Assembly: GCF_030580655.1 (NCBI RefSeq)
Contig: NZ_JAUQTB010000001.1
Location: forward strand, 186,001-250,000
DNA length: 64,000 nt
Source: Paenibacillus lacisoli
Lineage (GTDB): Bacteria; Bacillota; Bacilli; Paenibacillales; Paenibacillaceae
Direction of reading: 5' to 3'
Below the pieces are notes generated by a model. The model saw nothing but the letters and a program-made list of their open reading frames with translations, searched no databases and was not told the origin of the DNA. Shown piece by piece: positions 25,931 through 35,556 of the stretch (position 1 is its first letter; each line of letters opens with the position of its first letter). The translations under genes were made by a program, and so were the position numbers.

Positions 25931-26962
25931 TTAGTTCTTCGCGTCGTTAATATTGTCTTTGGTAATTTTCTTGTAGGAGATCCACACGTATTGATTGTCG
26001 CTGATGTCAAAACCTACGTTGTCTTTGGAAGGTGTTTCACCTTTTGCCAATACAGCTGCAAGATTAACGGAAGCTTTACCTTGACTGTCTGCATCATTCA
26101 GCACCGTTCCGAGCAGGGTTCCATCCTGCAGCGCCTGCAGTGCAGGCTGTGTTGCATCGACGCCTACAACCGGCATAAACTTGTCGCCTTTGAAGTATCC
26201 GGCAGCTTTCAGTGCTTCTACTGCACCAAGAGCCATGTCATCGTTATTCGCAAGAACGGCTTCAATTTTGTCACCATTGGCACCGAGGAAGGCAGCCATT
26301 TTTTCCTGGCCCTTAACGCGGTCCCACATTGCTGTATCTTCTGCCAGCTTCTCTACCTTAATGCCTGCATCCTGGATCGCCTGGATGGAATACTGGGTGC
26401 GCAGCTCGGCATCCTGGTGGCCCGGCTCACCCTTCAGCATAACGTATTGCAGCACACCGTCTTTATTTTTGTCCGCTTCCGGATGAGCTTTGAAGTAGTC
26501 GGCCACAATCTGGCCTTCCATCGTACCGGACTCTTCCGCTTTGGCGCCTACGTAGTAGACTTTATCCCATTTCTTCATATCTTCAGGCAGAGGCTCGCGG
26601 TTCAGGAACACAACCGGAACGCTTGCCGCTTTGGCTTTATCAATAATAACGCCAGCAGCTGTACGGTCTACCGGATTCACTATCAGTGCTTTTTTCTTCT
26701 TAGTGATAAACAGGTCAACCTTATCGTTCTGCGTTGGCTGTGAGTTTTGGCTGTCGACAATATCCACTTTCACTTTATCCTTAGCGTATTTGTCGATGGA
26801 ACTGCGCACGCCGGACATGAACGTATCATCGAATTTGTAGATGGCCGCACCTACCTCCGGCAGATCCGAACTGCCGCTTCCGCTTTTACTGGAATTGGAG
26901 CACCCCGCCAATGCGCTGCCTGCCATCAATCCTGCCAAAATTACTGCTGCTGTCTTCTTCAT
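25931..26962 (-). CDS. mglB: Sugar-binding lipoprotein of the importer (MglB family)
   Basis: This 343-residue lipoprotein has a signal ending in lipobox LAGC (Cys21), a Ser/Gly linker, and a full periplasmic-binding-protein type I fold: EVGAAIYKFDDTFMSGVR, VDSQNSQPTQNDKVD, ALIVNPVDRTAAG, VVFLNREPL, a middle segment RVKGQEKMAAFLGA, and VLANNDDMALGAVEAL. The DDTFM and NREP segments match the sugar-contacting positions of galactose-binding proteins. It captures sugar outside the membrane for MglA/MglC. ATG has GAGGAGG upstream and a cre site lies at 27031-27044. Confidence 0.93.
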   Translation of the reverse strand: MKKTAAVILAGLMAGSALAGCSNSSKSGSGSSDLPEVGAAIYKFDDTFMSGVRSSIDKYAKDKVKVDIVDSQNSQPTQNDKVDLFITKKKKALIVNPVDRTAAGVIIDKAKAASVPVVFLNREPLPEDMKKWDKVYYVGAKAEESGTMEGQIVADYFKAHPEADKNKDGVLQYVMLKGEPGHQDAELRTQYSIQAIQDAGIKVEKLAEDTAMWDRVKGQEKMAAFLGANGDKIEAVLANNDDMALGAVEALKAAGYFKGDKFMPVVGVDATQPALQALQDGTLLGTVLNDADSQGKASVNLAAVLAKGETPSKDNVGFDISDNQYVWISYKKITKDNINDAKN

Positions 26963-27030
26963 TCCTCAAGACCTCCTCGATATGATCCTTGCTATGGGCT
27001 GTGTTGTACAGCTTTATCTCTGTGTTGTAT

Positions 27031-27044
27031 TGTTTGCGCTTTCA
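27031..27044 (-). promoter_or_regulatory. Catabolite-responsive element (cre) before mglB
   Basis: The minus strand reads TGAAAGCGCAAACA, one mismatch from the cre consensus TGWAANCGNTNWCA. It lies about 70-80 bases upstream of the mglB start, where CcpA binding would block transcription. CcpA repression of sugar importers on glucose is established for Bacilli; its use here is inferred. Confidence 0.7.
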
Positions 27045-27145
27045 TTATCTCTGAAAAAGCTTGCTTGTTGAATGCAAAATTCTAATGCAAACTATAAAAA
27101 TCCTCATCAGCTGATGATTTTCTTCGTGGCCCTCCTGAGCTCCAT

Positions 27146-27189
27146 AAAAAAACCGCTCCTTAAGCTGACATACAGCCTCGGGAGCAGCG
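27146..27189 (-). terminator. Terminator of the response regulator-kinase-binding protein operon
   Basis: A hairpin built on GCTGCTCC/GGAGCGG and GGCTG/CAGCT is followed on the minus strand by seven T. It closes the sensory operon and separates it from the mgl promoter region. Confidence 0.82.
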
Positions 27190-27209
27190 TTCATAAATCA
27201 TGATTCGGG

Positions 27210-28184
27210 CTATTTAACAAAAGGAAACATCTGCTTCTGGTTTTCCGGCCAGAACATATTGCTCCTGTCAATCAGTTTGGTTCCTGTATCAACCCGTTCC
27301 GGAATCTGAATGCCTCTTGCAGCCTCAACCGCATTCTTGACCGCCAGATACCCGTTGCTGAACGGGTTCTGAATCACCGTCGCCTGAACGGTGCCTTCCT
27401 GCAGCATCTCCATAACATCCGGCAGACTGTCGAACGTTACGACCTTCACGTTGGCATCCGGGGTATCTTCAATGGCCCGCCCTGCCCCGACAGCCGCAAC
27501 CGCATTCAAGGCAGCAATTCCTTTGAGCTGGGGATGAAGCTTCAGCATTTGCATAGCTTCCCGATAAGCCAGTTCTTCGTCGGAGCCGCAGTATTGAATG
27601 TCCACCACTTTCAGCTGAGGATACCTTGCAATATAATCCAGCATGCCTTCAAGGCGCTGATCCGCATTGCGTGCCCCCTTGACAAAGTTAATGATAGCAA
27701 TTTCGCCGCTTTTGCCTGTCAGCTGGACCAGCCGTTCCGCACCTAGCTGACCGGACTCGTAATTGTTCGCTCCGATGTAGGACAATGGCTTGGCCGAAGC
27801 GACCTCGGCATCCATCGAGATGACGGGGATATGATAATAATCTGCTCGGTCCGTCACCTGGGCCAGCTGCATGTAGTCACTTGCAGAGAGGATAATAGCG
27901 TCCTTTTTTTGCTGAATGGATTCATCCATCAATCGAATCTGGCCTTTAATATCATTCTCGCTCTGCGGCCCCTTGATCGTCAGATGAACATTAAATTCCT
28001 TGGCGGCAACTTCGGCTCCCATACGGATCGTATTCCAATACTCCCCGCCCTTCATTTTGACAATCATGTCTACATTCAATGGAGCACCAGCGGTCACCAG
28101 CATGGATGAAGAGGCCGGGGAACAGGAACCGCACAAGCACAGCAATAGCACACCAACGATTAGGCGAACGCCTTTACTTATCAT
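27210..28184 (-). CDS. Sensory sugar-binding lipoprotein
   Basis: This 324-residue protein has a signal with lipobox LCGSC (Cys21) and a type I periplasmic-binding fold: VDMIVKMKGGEYWNTIRMGA, LSASDYMQLAQV, ISMDAEVASAK, SYIGANNYESGQLGAER and VVTFDSLPDVMEML. It resembles RbsB/XylF-type proteins and not the MglB next door. Its ATG overlaps the stop of the kinase gene, so it is expressed with a kinase, not with a transporter. In the known XylFII-LytS and similar systems such a protein binds the sugar and signals through the kinase's outside domain; a like role here is inferred. Confidence 0.85.
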   Translation of the reverse strand: MISKGVRLIVGVLLLCLCGSCSPASSSMLVTAGAPLNVDMIVKMKGGEYWNTIRMGAEVAAKEFNVHLTIKGPQSENDIKGQIRLMDESIQQKKDAIILSASDYMQLAQVTDRADYYHIPVISMDAEVASAKPLSYIGANNYESGQLGAERLVQLTGKSGEIAIINFVKGARNADQRLEGMLDYIARYPQLKVVDIQYCGSDEELAYREAMQMLKLHPQLKGIAALNAVAAVGAGRAIEDTPDANVKVVTFDSLPDVMEMLQEGTVQATVIQNPFSNGYLAVKNAVEAARGIQIPERVDTGTKLIDRSNMFWPENQKQMFPFVK

Positions 28185-29980
28185 CTCGGTTTCCCCTCCC
28201 CCAAGTGCTCGCGCACGGCCGGGAACGTTATGGTTACCGTCGTTCCCTCCTCCAGTTCGCTCTCAAAGTCAAGTCCGTACCCTTCGCCAAAATAAAGGCG
28301 GATCCGCTCATGTACATTATTGACACCGACACCGGAACCGTGGTCACTCTGCATCTGTCCGGTCAGCATACGCGCAAGCGTGCTTTCCGACATGCCCAGT
28401 CCGTTATCAGCAATACGCAGTACAATCAATCCGTTCTGCAGGCTTGCCCGAATCAAGATAAAGCCACGGTCTGCCATGGGTTCAATGCCATGAACGATCG
28501 CATTCTCTACAATAGGCTGAAGGATCAGCTTCAGCGTCAGGCAATCTCTAATTTCATCATCCGCCTGAATCTCATAATCAAAGCGGTCTTTATAGCGTAT
28601 TTTCTGAATAATCAGGTAATGCCGGACATGCTCCAGTTCTTCCTCCAGGGAAATAATATTTTTCCCTTTGCTCAGGCTGATCCGGAAGAATTTGGACAAA
28701 GAAGTAATCGCAGTAATAACCTCTTCATTCATTCCCCGCTCCGCCAGACGGATGACCGAATTTAAGGTGTTGTACAGAAAGTGAGGATTAATCTGTGCCT
28801 GCAGCACATCCAGTTCTCCCTTGCGTTTCGCTTCCTGTTCCTCAATGATCTGGTCCATCAGCTGCCGGATATGCTGCAGCATATCATTGAAGCGGCCGGA
28901 TAGACGTTCCACTTCATAGGCTCCTTTGACATCGATGGGGGTATCCAGATACCCCAGCTCCACCCGGCTGACTGATTTCTCGAGTCTGCGAATCGGACGC
29001 GTGATGGCAGCAGACACGATGAATGAGAGAATGACCACGAACAGACTGGCAATAACTAACGACCAGATGACAAAATGGCTCAAGTCCCGCTTGGTGGTCA
29101 CCATTTCATCCTTGTAAGCAACCCCGACGGTCTTCCAGCCGATCGGATTTACCGTCTTCACAGTAATTAATCGCGCTTCGCCTGTTGAATAATCCGTATA
29201 GCTGCCATAAGCGTAGCCAAGGACAGGCTCAATATTCTCATACTTCAATCCGGCATAGATCAGCTGCTGCTGCGGATGGTAGACCAGATTGCCCTGAGGA
29301 TCAAGAATATAGACATATCCTCTTTTGCCCAGACTGACCCGTTTGGATAAATCATCGATCGTCCGGAAATTGACGTCGACGAGCAGAATACCTTTCTGCT
29401 TGACACCATGAGAGACATACTCAATCTGCCTGCTAATAGATACAACCCATTTGTACTGGCCCTTGAACAGATTTTGAATATGGGGCGGAGAGAACAGCAT
29501 TTTACCAGGCTGGGCCAGGGCCGACTCGAACCAGCTCTGCTGTGTCAGCCTGGAATTATTCAGCATCGGCTGGGCGGGAATACCTAGCTCCATTTGACCT
29601 TTTAATGTAAACACCGCTGCGGAGACCAGATCCTCTCGTGTGCCCAATACGGACTGCAGCTGCTGTTTCAGCTTGTTATCAGCAATATCCCCGGCTCCGG
29701 TTACGCCGTCCTGAATAACCTGTACGATACTCATCGTGCTGTCCGCATAATTTTCCAGGTTGTAATTGACCTGGCTTACGATCTGCTCGATATTCAGAGC
29801 GGCGTTGTCTTCAGCTGTATGGGCGAATTTGTTGTAAAGGAGAAAACTGAAGATCAGGACAACGATTACGGTAACCAGTGTAAAAGAAACCGTGATAATA
29901 AACTGAATGCTGCGGAAGTTAAACATCTCGGCAATTGAGGCTGCCCTGCTGCGAATCTGGGTCCACCAGGTTCTGTCCAT
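28181..29980 (-). CDS. YesM-type sensor histidine kinase
   Basis: This 599-residue kinase has a membrane segment at about 28-50, an outside Cache-like domain (about 51-300, with GYVYILDPQGNLVYH), a second membrane segment (about 304-326), a HAMP domain (ITRPIRRLEKSV), the His_kinase domain with the phosphorylated histidine His400 in NPHFLYNTLN, and a HATPase domain with NAIVHGIE and DNGLGMSE. It would autophosphorylate on a signal and pass phosphate to the regulator encoded just upstream. It overlaps the binding lipoprotein gene by four bases (ATGA). Confidence 0.94.
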   Translation of the reverse strand: MDRTWWTQIRSRAASIAEMFNFRSIQFIITVSFTLVTVIVVLIFSFLLYNKFAHTAEDNAALNIEQIVSQVNYNLENYADSTMSIVQVIQDGVTGAGDIADNKLKQQLQSVLGTREDLVSAAVFTLKGQMELGIPAQPMLNNSRLTQQSWFESALAQPGKMLFSPPHIQNLFKGQYKWVVSISRQIEYVSHGVKQKGILLVDVNFRTIDDLSKRVSLGKRGYVYILDPQGNLVYHPQQQLIYAGLKYENIEPVLGYAYGSYTDYSTGEARLITVKTVNPIGWKTVGVAYKDEMVTTKRDLSHFVIWSLVIASLFVVILSFIVSAAITRPIRRLEKSVSRVELGYLDTPIDVKGAYEVERLSGRFNDMLQHIRQLMDQIIEEQEAKRKGELDVLQAQINPHFLYNTLNSVIRLAERGMNEEVITAITSLSKFFRISLSKGKNIISLEEELEHVRHYLIIQKIRYKDRFDYEIQADDEIRDCLTLKLILQPIVENAIVHGIEPMADRGFILIRASLQNGLIVLRIADNGLGMSESTLARMLTGQMQSDHGSGVGVNNVHERIRLYFGEGYGLDFESELEEGTTVTITFPAVREHLGEGKPR

Positions 29981-29988
29981 CGTTCAGC

Positions 29989-31650
29989 TTATCCCCCTCT
30001 AACCCGGCTGCGGTATTCTTTCGGTGTCATGCCGAACGTCTTGCGGAAGCAGAAGCTGAAATAGTTCGGGTCAGCAAAGCCGACTTGTTCCGCGATCTCG
30101 AAGGCTTTCAGGTCACTGCTGCTCAGCAGCTCCTTGGCTGTATCCATACGCAGCTGCATCAGATAGGAGACAAAGGTCATTTTAGTCTCTTTTTTGAAGA
30201 TCGAACTGAAATAACCCGCACTGATATGAAGATGGTTGCACAGCACTGTAATGGACATGTCATTATCAGCATAATGCTGATGAATATAGGTTTTGGCGTC
30301 CTCTACTAGGCGACGGTAACCGAATTGACGGTCATTGGCAATACATCCGGTGATCCGGCTGCAGATGATCTCGAACCAGCGCTTGGCTTCCTGGATATTC
30401 GTAAAGCGGTTAATTTCTAATAGGGGATGTGTGGAATCACCAAATACCTCTTCGTGGCTCAGCCCGGTTTCCCGGATGACTTTGAGCAGAACGGTGAACA
30501 TTTCCAGCCAGTACACGCGGTAGTCCTCAACAGATACCTGAAGGGGCTGTTCCTCAGGGAGCAGGAGGTTCACCAGATTCTCGACCTCATCGCGGCTGCC
30601 AACCTTAAGGGAACGGGTCAAAGCCTGGGCCTTCTCCTCGTCAAACTGCAGCGTATCCGGCTGCCGGCTCTCCACATCATTGATGTAGATAATCCTGTTG
30701 CTGCCTAGAATCATACGATAATCAAGTGCCTGTTTCGCCTGTGCAAACGAATGGTACAGATGCTGCAGACTTTCAACGATACTCCCAACCCCGATGGTAA
30801 CCGTAAATTTAAGATAGATTTCAATCGATCTGCGGATCTCCTCAAGCATTTGTCCCTGCCCGGCTGCTGCTACAGGCTCGCCTTCCTCTCCGGGAAGAAG
30901 GACGACCACGCCATTCTGATAAAAAAACACCTTGCCCTGGATGCTCCGGCTGTTTAACAGATCCTCTGCAATATTGCGAATGGCAAACCGCTGGAGCTGC
31001 GTGTTACTCTCGTGCTGCAAAGAATTCGTAGGAGGTTGACACTCGGATGAAGCGGATGGCAGTACAGAAGCAGAATAAGCCGTATCCTGCATTATAAAGG
31101 AAGCTGCCCACCGGCTGTCTTCCATAAGCAATTCATAACCTCGGCTTTTGGCTCTAATCTCGTCTTCCGGCAGCCGGCGTTCCACCAGCGAAGATAAAAA
31201 AAGCTCCCGCAGAACAGGCAGGCTCTCCTTATAATGTCCCCGAAGCAGCTCAACGTCTTTTTTCTCAGCCGCTTCCCGTTCGATCAGGTATCTCACCTTC
31301 AGCAAACTGTCGATCAGCTCCTGTGAAGAGAAAGGCTTCAGGACATATTCATCAATATGCAGTTTAACCGCTTTCTGGGCATACTCAAACTCGTCAAAGC
31401 CAGTCAAGATAATAATGCGTGTCATTGGCGCCTCATTGCGAATCCACTCCGCGAGCTGAAGGCCGTTCATAAACGGCATCTGAATATCGGTTACAACAAT
31501 ATCCGGATTATATCGTTCAATCAATTCGACGGCTTCCCTGCCATTTTCGGCAATAGCCGTAATTTCAAAACCGTATCCAGCCCAATCGATTTGTTCAGCC
31601 AGACCTTCACGGACATCCTGTTCGTCATCCACCAGAATCAATTTATACAT
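29989..31650 (-). CDS. YesN-type response regulator with AraC-type DNA-binding domain
   Basis: The start is ATG at 31650 (MYKLILVDDEQDV), after AGAGGG; an open frame to 31743 has no ribosome site. The 553 residues comprise a receiver domain with acidic pair DD (8-9), phosphorylated Asp55 in VVTDIQMP and Lys in LKPF, a large central segment of about 300 residues, and a C-terminal AraC/XylS helix-turn-helix pair (MSITVLCNHLHISAGYFSSI, and FEIAEQVGFADPNYFSFCF). Such regulators activate nearby sugar uptake operons; mglBAC immediately downstream is the obvious target. A cre site lies about 135 bases upstream. It is the first gene of an RR-HK-binding protein operon. Confidence 0.94.
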   Translation of the reverse strand: MYKLILVDDEQDVREGLAEQIDWAGYGFEITAIAENGREAVELIERYNPDIVVTDIQMPFMNGLQLAEWIRNEAPMTRIIILTGFDEFEYAQKAVKLHIDEYVLKPFSSQELIDSLLKVRYLIEREAAEKKDVELLRGHYKESLPVLRELFLSSLVERRLPEDEIRAKSRGYELLMEDSRWAASFIMQDTAYSASVLPSASSECQPPTNSLQHESNTQLQRFAIRNIAEDLLNSRSIQGKVFFYQNGVVVLLPGEEGEPVAAAGQGQMLEEIRRSIEIYLKFTVTIGVGSIVESLQHLYHSFAQAKQALDYRMILGSNRIIYINDVESRQPDTLQFDEEKAQALTRSLKVGSRDEVENLVNLLLPEEQPLQVSVEDYRVYWLEMFTVLLKVIRETGLSHEEVFGDSTHPLLEINRFTNIQEAKRWFEIICSRITGCIANDRQFGYRRLVEDAKTYIHQHYADNDMSITVLCNHLHISAGYFSSIFKKETKMTFVSYLMQLRMDTAKELLSSSDLKAFEIAEQVGFADPNYFSFCFRKTFGMTPKEYRSRVRGG

Positions 31651-31782
31651 ACGTTCATCCCTCTTGCTTAGGCATTTGTTGTCCTCGCCAATCCGTAACA
31701 TGGTTGTTAGGAAAAAGGACCGATACCATGATATATGACACACTGATCAATCACAGATCATGCTATAATGGAAACACTTATT

Positions 31783-31796
31783 TGAAAGCGATTACA
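31783..31796. promoter_or_regulatory. Catabolite-responsive element (cre) before the response regulator
   Basis: TGAAAGCGATTACA is a perfect match to the cre consensus TGWAANCGNTNWCA. It lies about 133 bases upstream of the response regulator ATG. With the cre before mglB it suggests that CcpA shuts off both the sensor and the importer when preferred sugars are present. Confidence 0.8.
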
Positions 31797-31882
31797 CATT
31801 TCCTACGGTATTTTATATTACTTTCTAAGCAAAGTAAACCTTCAGATTCATGAAATGGATGGGAAAAGAAAAGATAACAAAT

Positions 31883-31919
31883 AAGCCCTGATCCTGCGCT
31901 GGAGCGCAGAACAGAGCTT
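31883..31919 (-). terminator. Probable terminator after GNAT gene
   Basis: An imperfect hairpin (AAGCTCTG/CAGGGCTT outer, CTGCGCT/AGCGCAG inner) lies 20 bases after the acetyltransferase stop. The T-tract is weak (ATTTGTTATCTTTTC). Confidence 0.6.
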
Positions 31920-31938
31920 GTCTATGTAAAAAAAGATT

Positions 31939-32394
31939 TTATATTTTTTTGCTCAGCCGATAGCCTTTTTTGTCAAAGCCGATGCGTTCATAAAAAGCAT
32001 GTGCTTCTGCATGACGCTCGCGGTTGGCACCTGTAATGAACAGCTGGACACCTTCTTGCTCACGTCCCCACTGTTCGCCTCGTTCAACCAGTCTCTTGCC
32101 GATTCCTTCATAACGATGATCCCGGGAGACAACGAGCATGGTAATCTGCGCGGCAGGATCAGGGTAAGCCTTGCTCTGTACCCGCTGCAGCGAGATAAAG
32201 CCGACGACCTTCTCTTCGAGCTCTGCAACGAGCATGATGGAATGATTTTCCGCCTCAATCCCTTGCATCCGCTCCTTCATGACATTAAACGTTGTCGGAT
32301 AACTTACTTCACGAAGAAGACTAGTGATTGCCTCGCAGTCCTGAAGACAGCTTGGACGAATCGTGAATGACGGAGCATAAACATTGTTAGACAT
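31939..32394 (-). CDS. GNAT family N-acetyltransferase
   Basis: This 151-residue protein is one GNAT domain: N-terminal [14 protein letters not shown], strand AQITMLVVS, acetyl-CoA loop [15 protein letters not shown] (about 102-116) and C-terminal HAFYERIGF. The acceptor substrate is unknown. It overlaps the 3' end of purT by 8 bases, its own ribosome site GGAGG lying inside that gene, so it is cotranscribed with purT. This pairing is a hint, not proof, of a role near nucleotide or ribosome metabolism. Confidence 0.9.
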   Translation of the reverse strand: MSNNVYAPSFTIRPSCLQDCEAITSLLREVSYPTTFNVMKERMQGIEAENHSIMLVAELEEKVVGFISLQRVQSKAYPDPAAQITMLVVSRDHRYEGIGKRLVERGEQWGREQEGVQLFITGANRERHAEAHAFYERIGFDKKGYRLSKKI

Positions 32395-33571
32395 GGGAAC
32401 CCTCCACTTTAAGCATTTGTGCAGCTTTTACTGCCAATTCACGCGCATGTTCTACATTCTCAGCATGACTGAGGGCGACCGCCATCCGGCGATTCACCTT
32501 ACTCTCCGGCTTGCCAAACACACGAATCACAGTTCGTGGAAGAGATAATGCTTCTTCCATACCTTTAATAACGAACGCATCACACTCAATCATTGATTTT
32601 AATGTTGCTGAAGCGCCAGGTGCCATCAGGTGAACGTCTTCAATCGGCAGACCCAGAATGGCGCGCACATGAAGTGCGAATTCGGACAGATCCTGGGTTA
32701 CCATCGTAACCATGCCTGTGTCGTGAGGTCTCGGCGAAACTTCACTGAATACCACACCGTCTGATGTCAAAAATAATTCAACACCAAAAACTCCGTAACC
32801 GCCCAACTCGTCAGTGATCGTCTTGGCAATCCGCTGAGCTTCCATCAGCTGCTGCTCGCTCATAGGGTGCGGCTGCCAGGATTCAACATAATCACCGTCC
32901 TTCTGAATGTGCCCGATAGGCGGACAGAAAACGGTTCCGTTCACAGAACGGACAGTCAGCAGGGTAATTTCACTTTCAAATGGAACAAACTTCTCTGCGA
33001 TAACCCGTGTAGATTTGCCTCTCGCACCTTCCAGTGCGGCATGCCAGCAGGCACTCACATCAGCATCCGTTCGACAGACGCTTTGGCCTTTGCCCGAGGA
33101 GCTCATTAACGGCTTGATTACACAGGGTGTACCAAGCTCATGAACTGCGACAGTTAATTCATCAAGACTGTCTGCAAAACGGTATTCCGCTGTCGGAAGA
33201 TCCAAGGTCTCAGCAGCAAGCCGCCGGATTCCTTCCCGATCCATCGTCAGGCGCGCCGCCCTTGCGGTAGGCACTACAGTAAATCCTTCTCTCTCCAGCT
33301 CTTCAAGAGCAGGTGTTGCAATCGCTTCAATCTCAGGAACGACGAAATCCGGCTGTTCCTGTCGAATCAACTGCTTCAAAGCCTCATCATTCAGCATATC
33401 TATGGTGTATGAACGATGGGCTACCTGCATGGCGGGCGCGTGGTCATAACGATCCACCGCAATCGTCTCGACTCCCAGACGCTGTGCTTCAATAACGACC
33501 TCTTTACCAAGTTCGCCGCTGCCGAGCAGCATCATTTTTACAGAGCCGGAAGACAAAGGAGCACCCCACAT
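32387..33571 (-). CDS. purT: Formate-dependent phosphoribosylglycinamide formyltransferase
   Basis: This 394-residue ATP-grasp enzyme matches PurT along its length: [20 protein letters not shown] at the front, [51 protein letters not shown], and the catalytic end [13 protein letters not shown] followed by [11 protein letters not shown]. It adds formyl from formate to glycinamide ribonucleotide using ATP, replacing the folate-dependent PurN step in purine synthesis. It is encoded away from a pur operon, as in other Bacilli. ATG has AAGGGGG upstream, at rather long spacing. The downstream acetyltransferase overlaps by eight bases. Confidence 0.96.
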   Translation of the reverse strand: MWGAPLSSGSVKMMLLGSGELGKEVVIEAQRLGVETIAVDRYDHAPAMQVAHRSYTIDMLNDEALKQLIRQEQPDFVVPEIEAIATPALEELEREGFTVVPTARAARLTMDREGIRRLAAETLDLPTAEYRFADSLDELTVAVHELGTPCVIKPLMSSSGKGQSVCRTDADVSACWHAALEGARGKSTRVIAEKFVPFESEITLLTVRSVNGTVFCPPIGHIQKDGDYVESWQPHPMSEQQLMEAQRIAKTITDELGGYGVFGVELFLTSDGVVFSEVSPRPHDTGMVTMVTQDLSEFALHVRAILGLPIEDVHLMAPGASATLKSMIECDAFVIKGMEEALSLPRTVIRVFGKPESKVNRRMAVALSHAENVEHARELAVKAAQMLKVEGSHV

Positions 33572-33690
33572 CTTGTTCCCATCCCCCTTAAGATATAGCT
33601 ATCTACCTCTTATTTTCGGGGTTTGTGAGCCAGATTGCAAGAGTGCTCCGGTATTTTCCTTTACAAAAATCGCGATTTTTTACGATTCTA

Positions 33691-35556
33691 TTACAAAAAT
33701 TTGAACTGTGCCTCGATCAGGCCATGATAGATTCCTTGTTTCTGCATGAGCTGGTTATGGTTTCCTGTTTCTTTGATTTCCCCATGATCCAGAACGATGA
33801 TATTGTCGGCATGTCGAATGGTAGAGAGCCGGTGAGCTACCATGAAGGATGTTCTTCCTTTCAGAAGGACTTTCAAAGCCTCCTGAATCTTCAGCTCGGT
33901 CTCTGTATCAATACTTGCCGTCGCTTCATCAAGAATCAGAATCCGCGGATCAGCCAGCAGCGCCCGCGCGAACGACAGCAGCTGACGCTGGCCCATAGAC
34001 AATGCACTTCCGCGTTCTTCCACTTCCGTCTCGTATCCCCCTGGCAGTTTCATAATGAACTCGTGGGCATCTACCGCCTTGGCCGCCTGCTCTACCTCTT
34101 CATCCGTCGCATCAAGACGTCCGAACCGGATATTGTCCCGGATCGTGCCCGAGAAGATGAACGTATCCTGGAGGACAATACCGATCTGGCTGCGCAGGCT
34201 CTCCACCTTGACATCCTGAATGTTGTATCCATCCACGGTCAGTCTGCCTGAGGTGATATCGTAAAAGCGGCTTAACAGATTGATAATGGTACTCTTGCCG
34301 GAACCCGTATGACCGACCAGCGCAATCGACTGACCTGCATGAACATCCAGACTAATTCCTTTGAGGGCGGGACGGCCCTTTTCATATTCGAAAACCACAT
34401 TCTCCAGCTTGATGTCGCCTTTAATCTTCGGCAGCGTTTTTGCCCCCGGTTTGTCCGCAATACTCGGCTCCTCATCCATAAACTCGAAAATTCGCTCTGA
34501 GGAGGCCATGGCTACAAGCAGCTGGTTATACATCTGACCCAAACGATTGATCGGATCCCAGAAGTTTCCTACATAGTTCGCGAAGGCGACCAAAATACCG
34601 ATAGTGATCTCTCCCGATTGAATCAGATAGGCACCATACCAGAACAGGATCAGTGACCCTAATCCGCCTGTGATGTCAATCATGGGACCAAAGCCCTGGT
34701 TCATGGCTGAAGCTTTATCCCATGATTTTTTGCTGCTCATGTTCATGCGGTCGAAGAATCTCATATTCTCCTGCTCCTGGGTATACGCCTGTGTCACACG
34801 GATGCCCTGAATCGATTCATTCAGATGAGAGTTGATCCGTGAGTTTTTCGCCCGTACATCCTGCCAGGCACGGCGAATCTTCACCCGCAGCTTGGTTGAA
34901 ATTACAAACATCAGCGGTACAGTCAAAATCACGGCCAGCCCCAGCTTCCAGTTAATCAGCAGCAGGATGACAATAATTCCGACCAGCTGCACACAGTCAA
35001 TCAAAACGTTGACGGCACCGTTGGTAAATAAATCCTGCAGGGAGTTAATATCGTTCGTGATCCGTACCATGACGGAGCCTGCAGGCCTCTTGTCAAAAAA
35101 GTTAAAAGACAGCTTCTGAATGTGTTTAAACAGATCAGCACGAAGGTCATAGATTACGCGCTGTCCGATAATGTTGGTGAACTTGATCCGATAGGCATTC
35201 GAAGCCCATTGAATCAAATAAAGAACAAGCACAGCACCCGTAATCAGAAACAGGAGATTCAAGCTTGGCACGGCCGGCGCTTTAGGTGCGATTGCTTTGT
35301 CTATCGCCAGACTGATCAGGTAAGGTACCGTCAGCTTAGTGATCGTACCCAGTATCATCATCAGAACAATCAATGGAATAATCTGTTTAGCGTAAGGTTT
35401 CATGTATGCAAACAAACGCTTGAACTGCGACCAGTTGAAAGGCTGGTCGATCACTTCATCATCTTTATATATAAAACGCTCGTTCATCGGCTCCTGTGGG
35501 TCCGGCTGTGCTCCAGGCCTACCGGGCTTCTTGTTCTGCAAAGGAATCTGACTCAC
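33691..35556 (-). CDS. ABC exporter half, catalytically active subunit (BmrD/YheH-like)
   Basis: This 621-residue protein has an N-terminal extension of about 45 residues, six membrane helices, and an ATPase domain with Walker A VGHTGSGKST, a signature LSMGQRQLLSFARAL, a canonical Walker B ILILDEATASID with catalytic Glu, and switch His in VAHRLSTI. In heterodimeric exporters such as BmrCD of Bacillus one half keeps the catalytic Glu while the other has Asp; this is the active half. It starts in an ATGA overlap with the partner gene upstream. Such pumps export drugs or lipids. Substrate unknown. Confidence 0.94.
   Translation of the reverse strand: MSQIPLQNKKPGRPGAQPDPQEPMNERFIYKDDEVIDQPFNWSQFKRLFAYMKPYAKQIIPLIVLMMILGTITKLTVPYLISLAIDKAIAPKAPAVPSLNLLFLITGAVLVLYLIQWASNAYRIKFTNIIGQRVIYDLRADLFKHIQKLSFNFFDKRPAGSVMVRITNDINSLQDLFTNGAVNVLIDCVQLVGIIVILLLINWKLGLAVILTVPLMFVISTKLRVKIRRAWQDVRAKNSRINSHLNESIQGIRVTQAYTQEQENMRFFDRMNMSSKKSWDKASAMNQGFGPMIDITGGLGSLILFWYGAYLIQSGEITIGILVAFANYVGNFWDPINRLGQMYNQLLVAMASSERIFEFMDEEPSIADKPGAKTLPKIKGDIKLENVVFEYEKGRPALKGISLDVHAGQSIALVGHTGSGKSTIINLLSRFYDITSGRLTVDGYNIQDVKVESLRSQIGIVLQDTFIFSGTIRDNIRFGRLDATDEEVEQAAKAVDAHEFIMKLPGGYETEVEERGSALSMGQRQLLSFARALLADPRILILDEATASIDTETELKIQEALKVLLKGRTSFMVAHRLSTIRHADNIIVLDHGEIKETGNHNQLMQKQGIYHGLIEAQFKFL

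Noticed and set aside
33665..33680. Perfect A/T palindrome AAAAATCGCGATTTTT after the ABC exporter
   Set aside because: The stem is weak and no clear T-tract follows on the minus strand, so I do not call it a terminator.
33572..33690. Possible PurR box before purT (CCCGAAAATA stretch)
   Set aside because: Only part of the consensus is present and there is no second inverted box, so PurR control is not supported.
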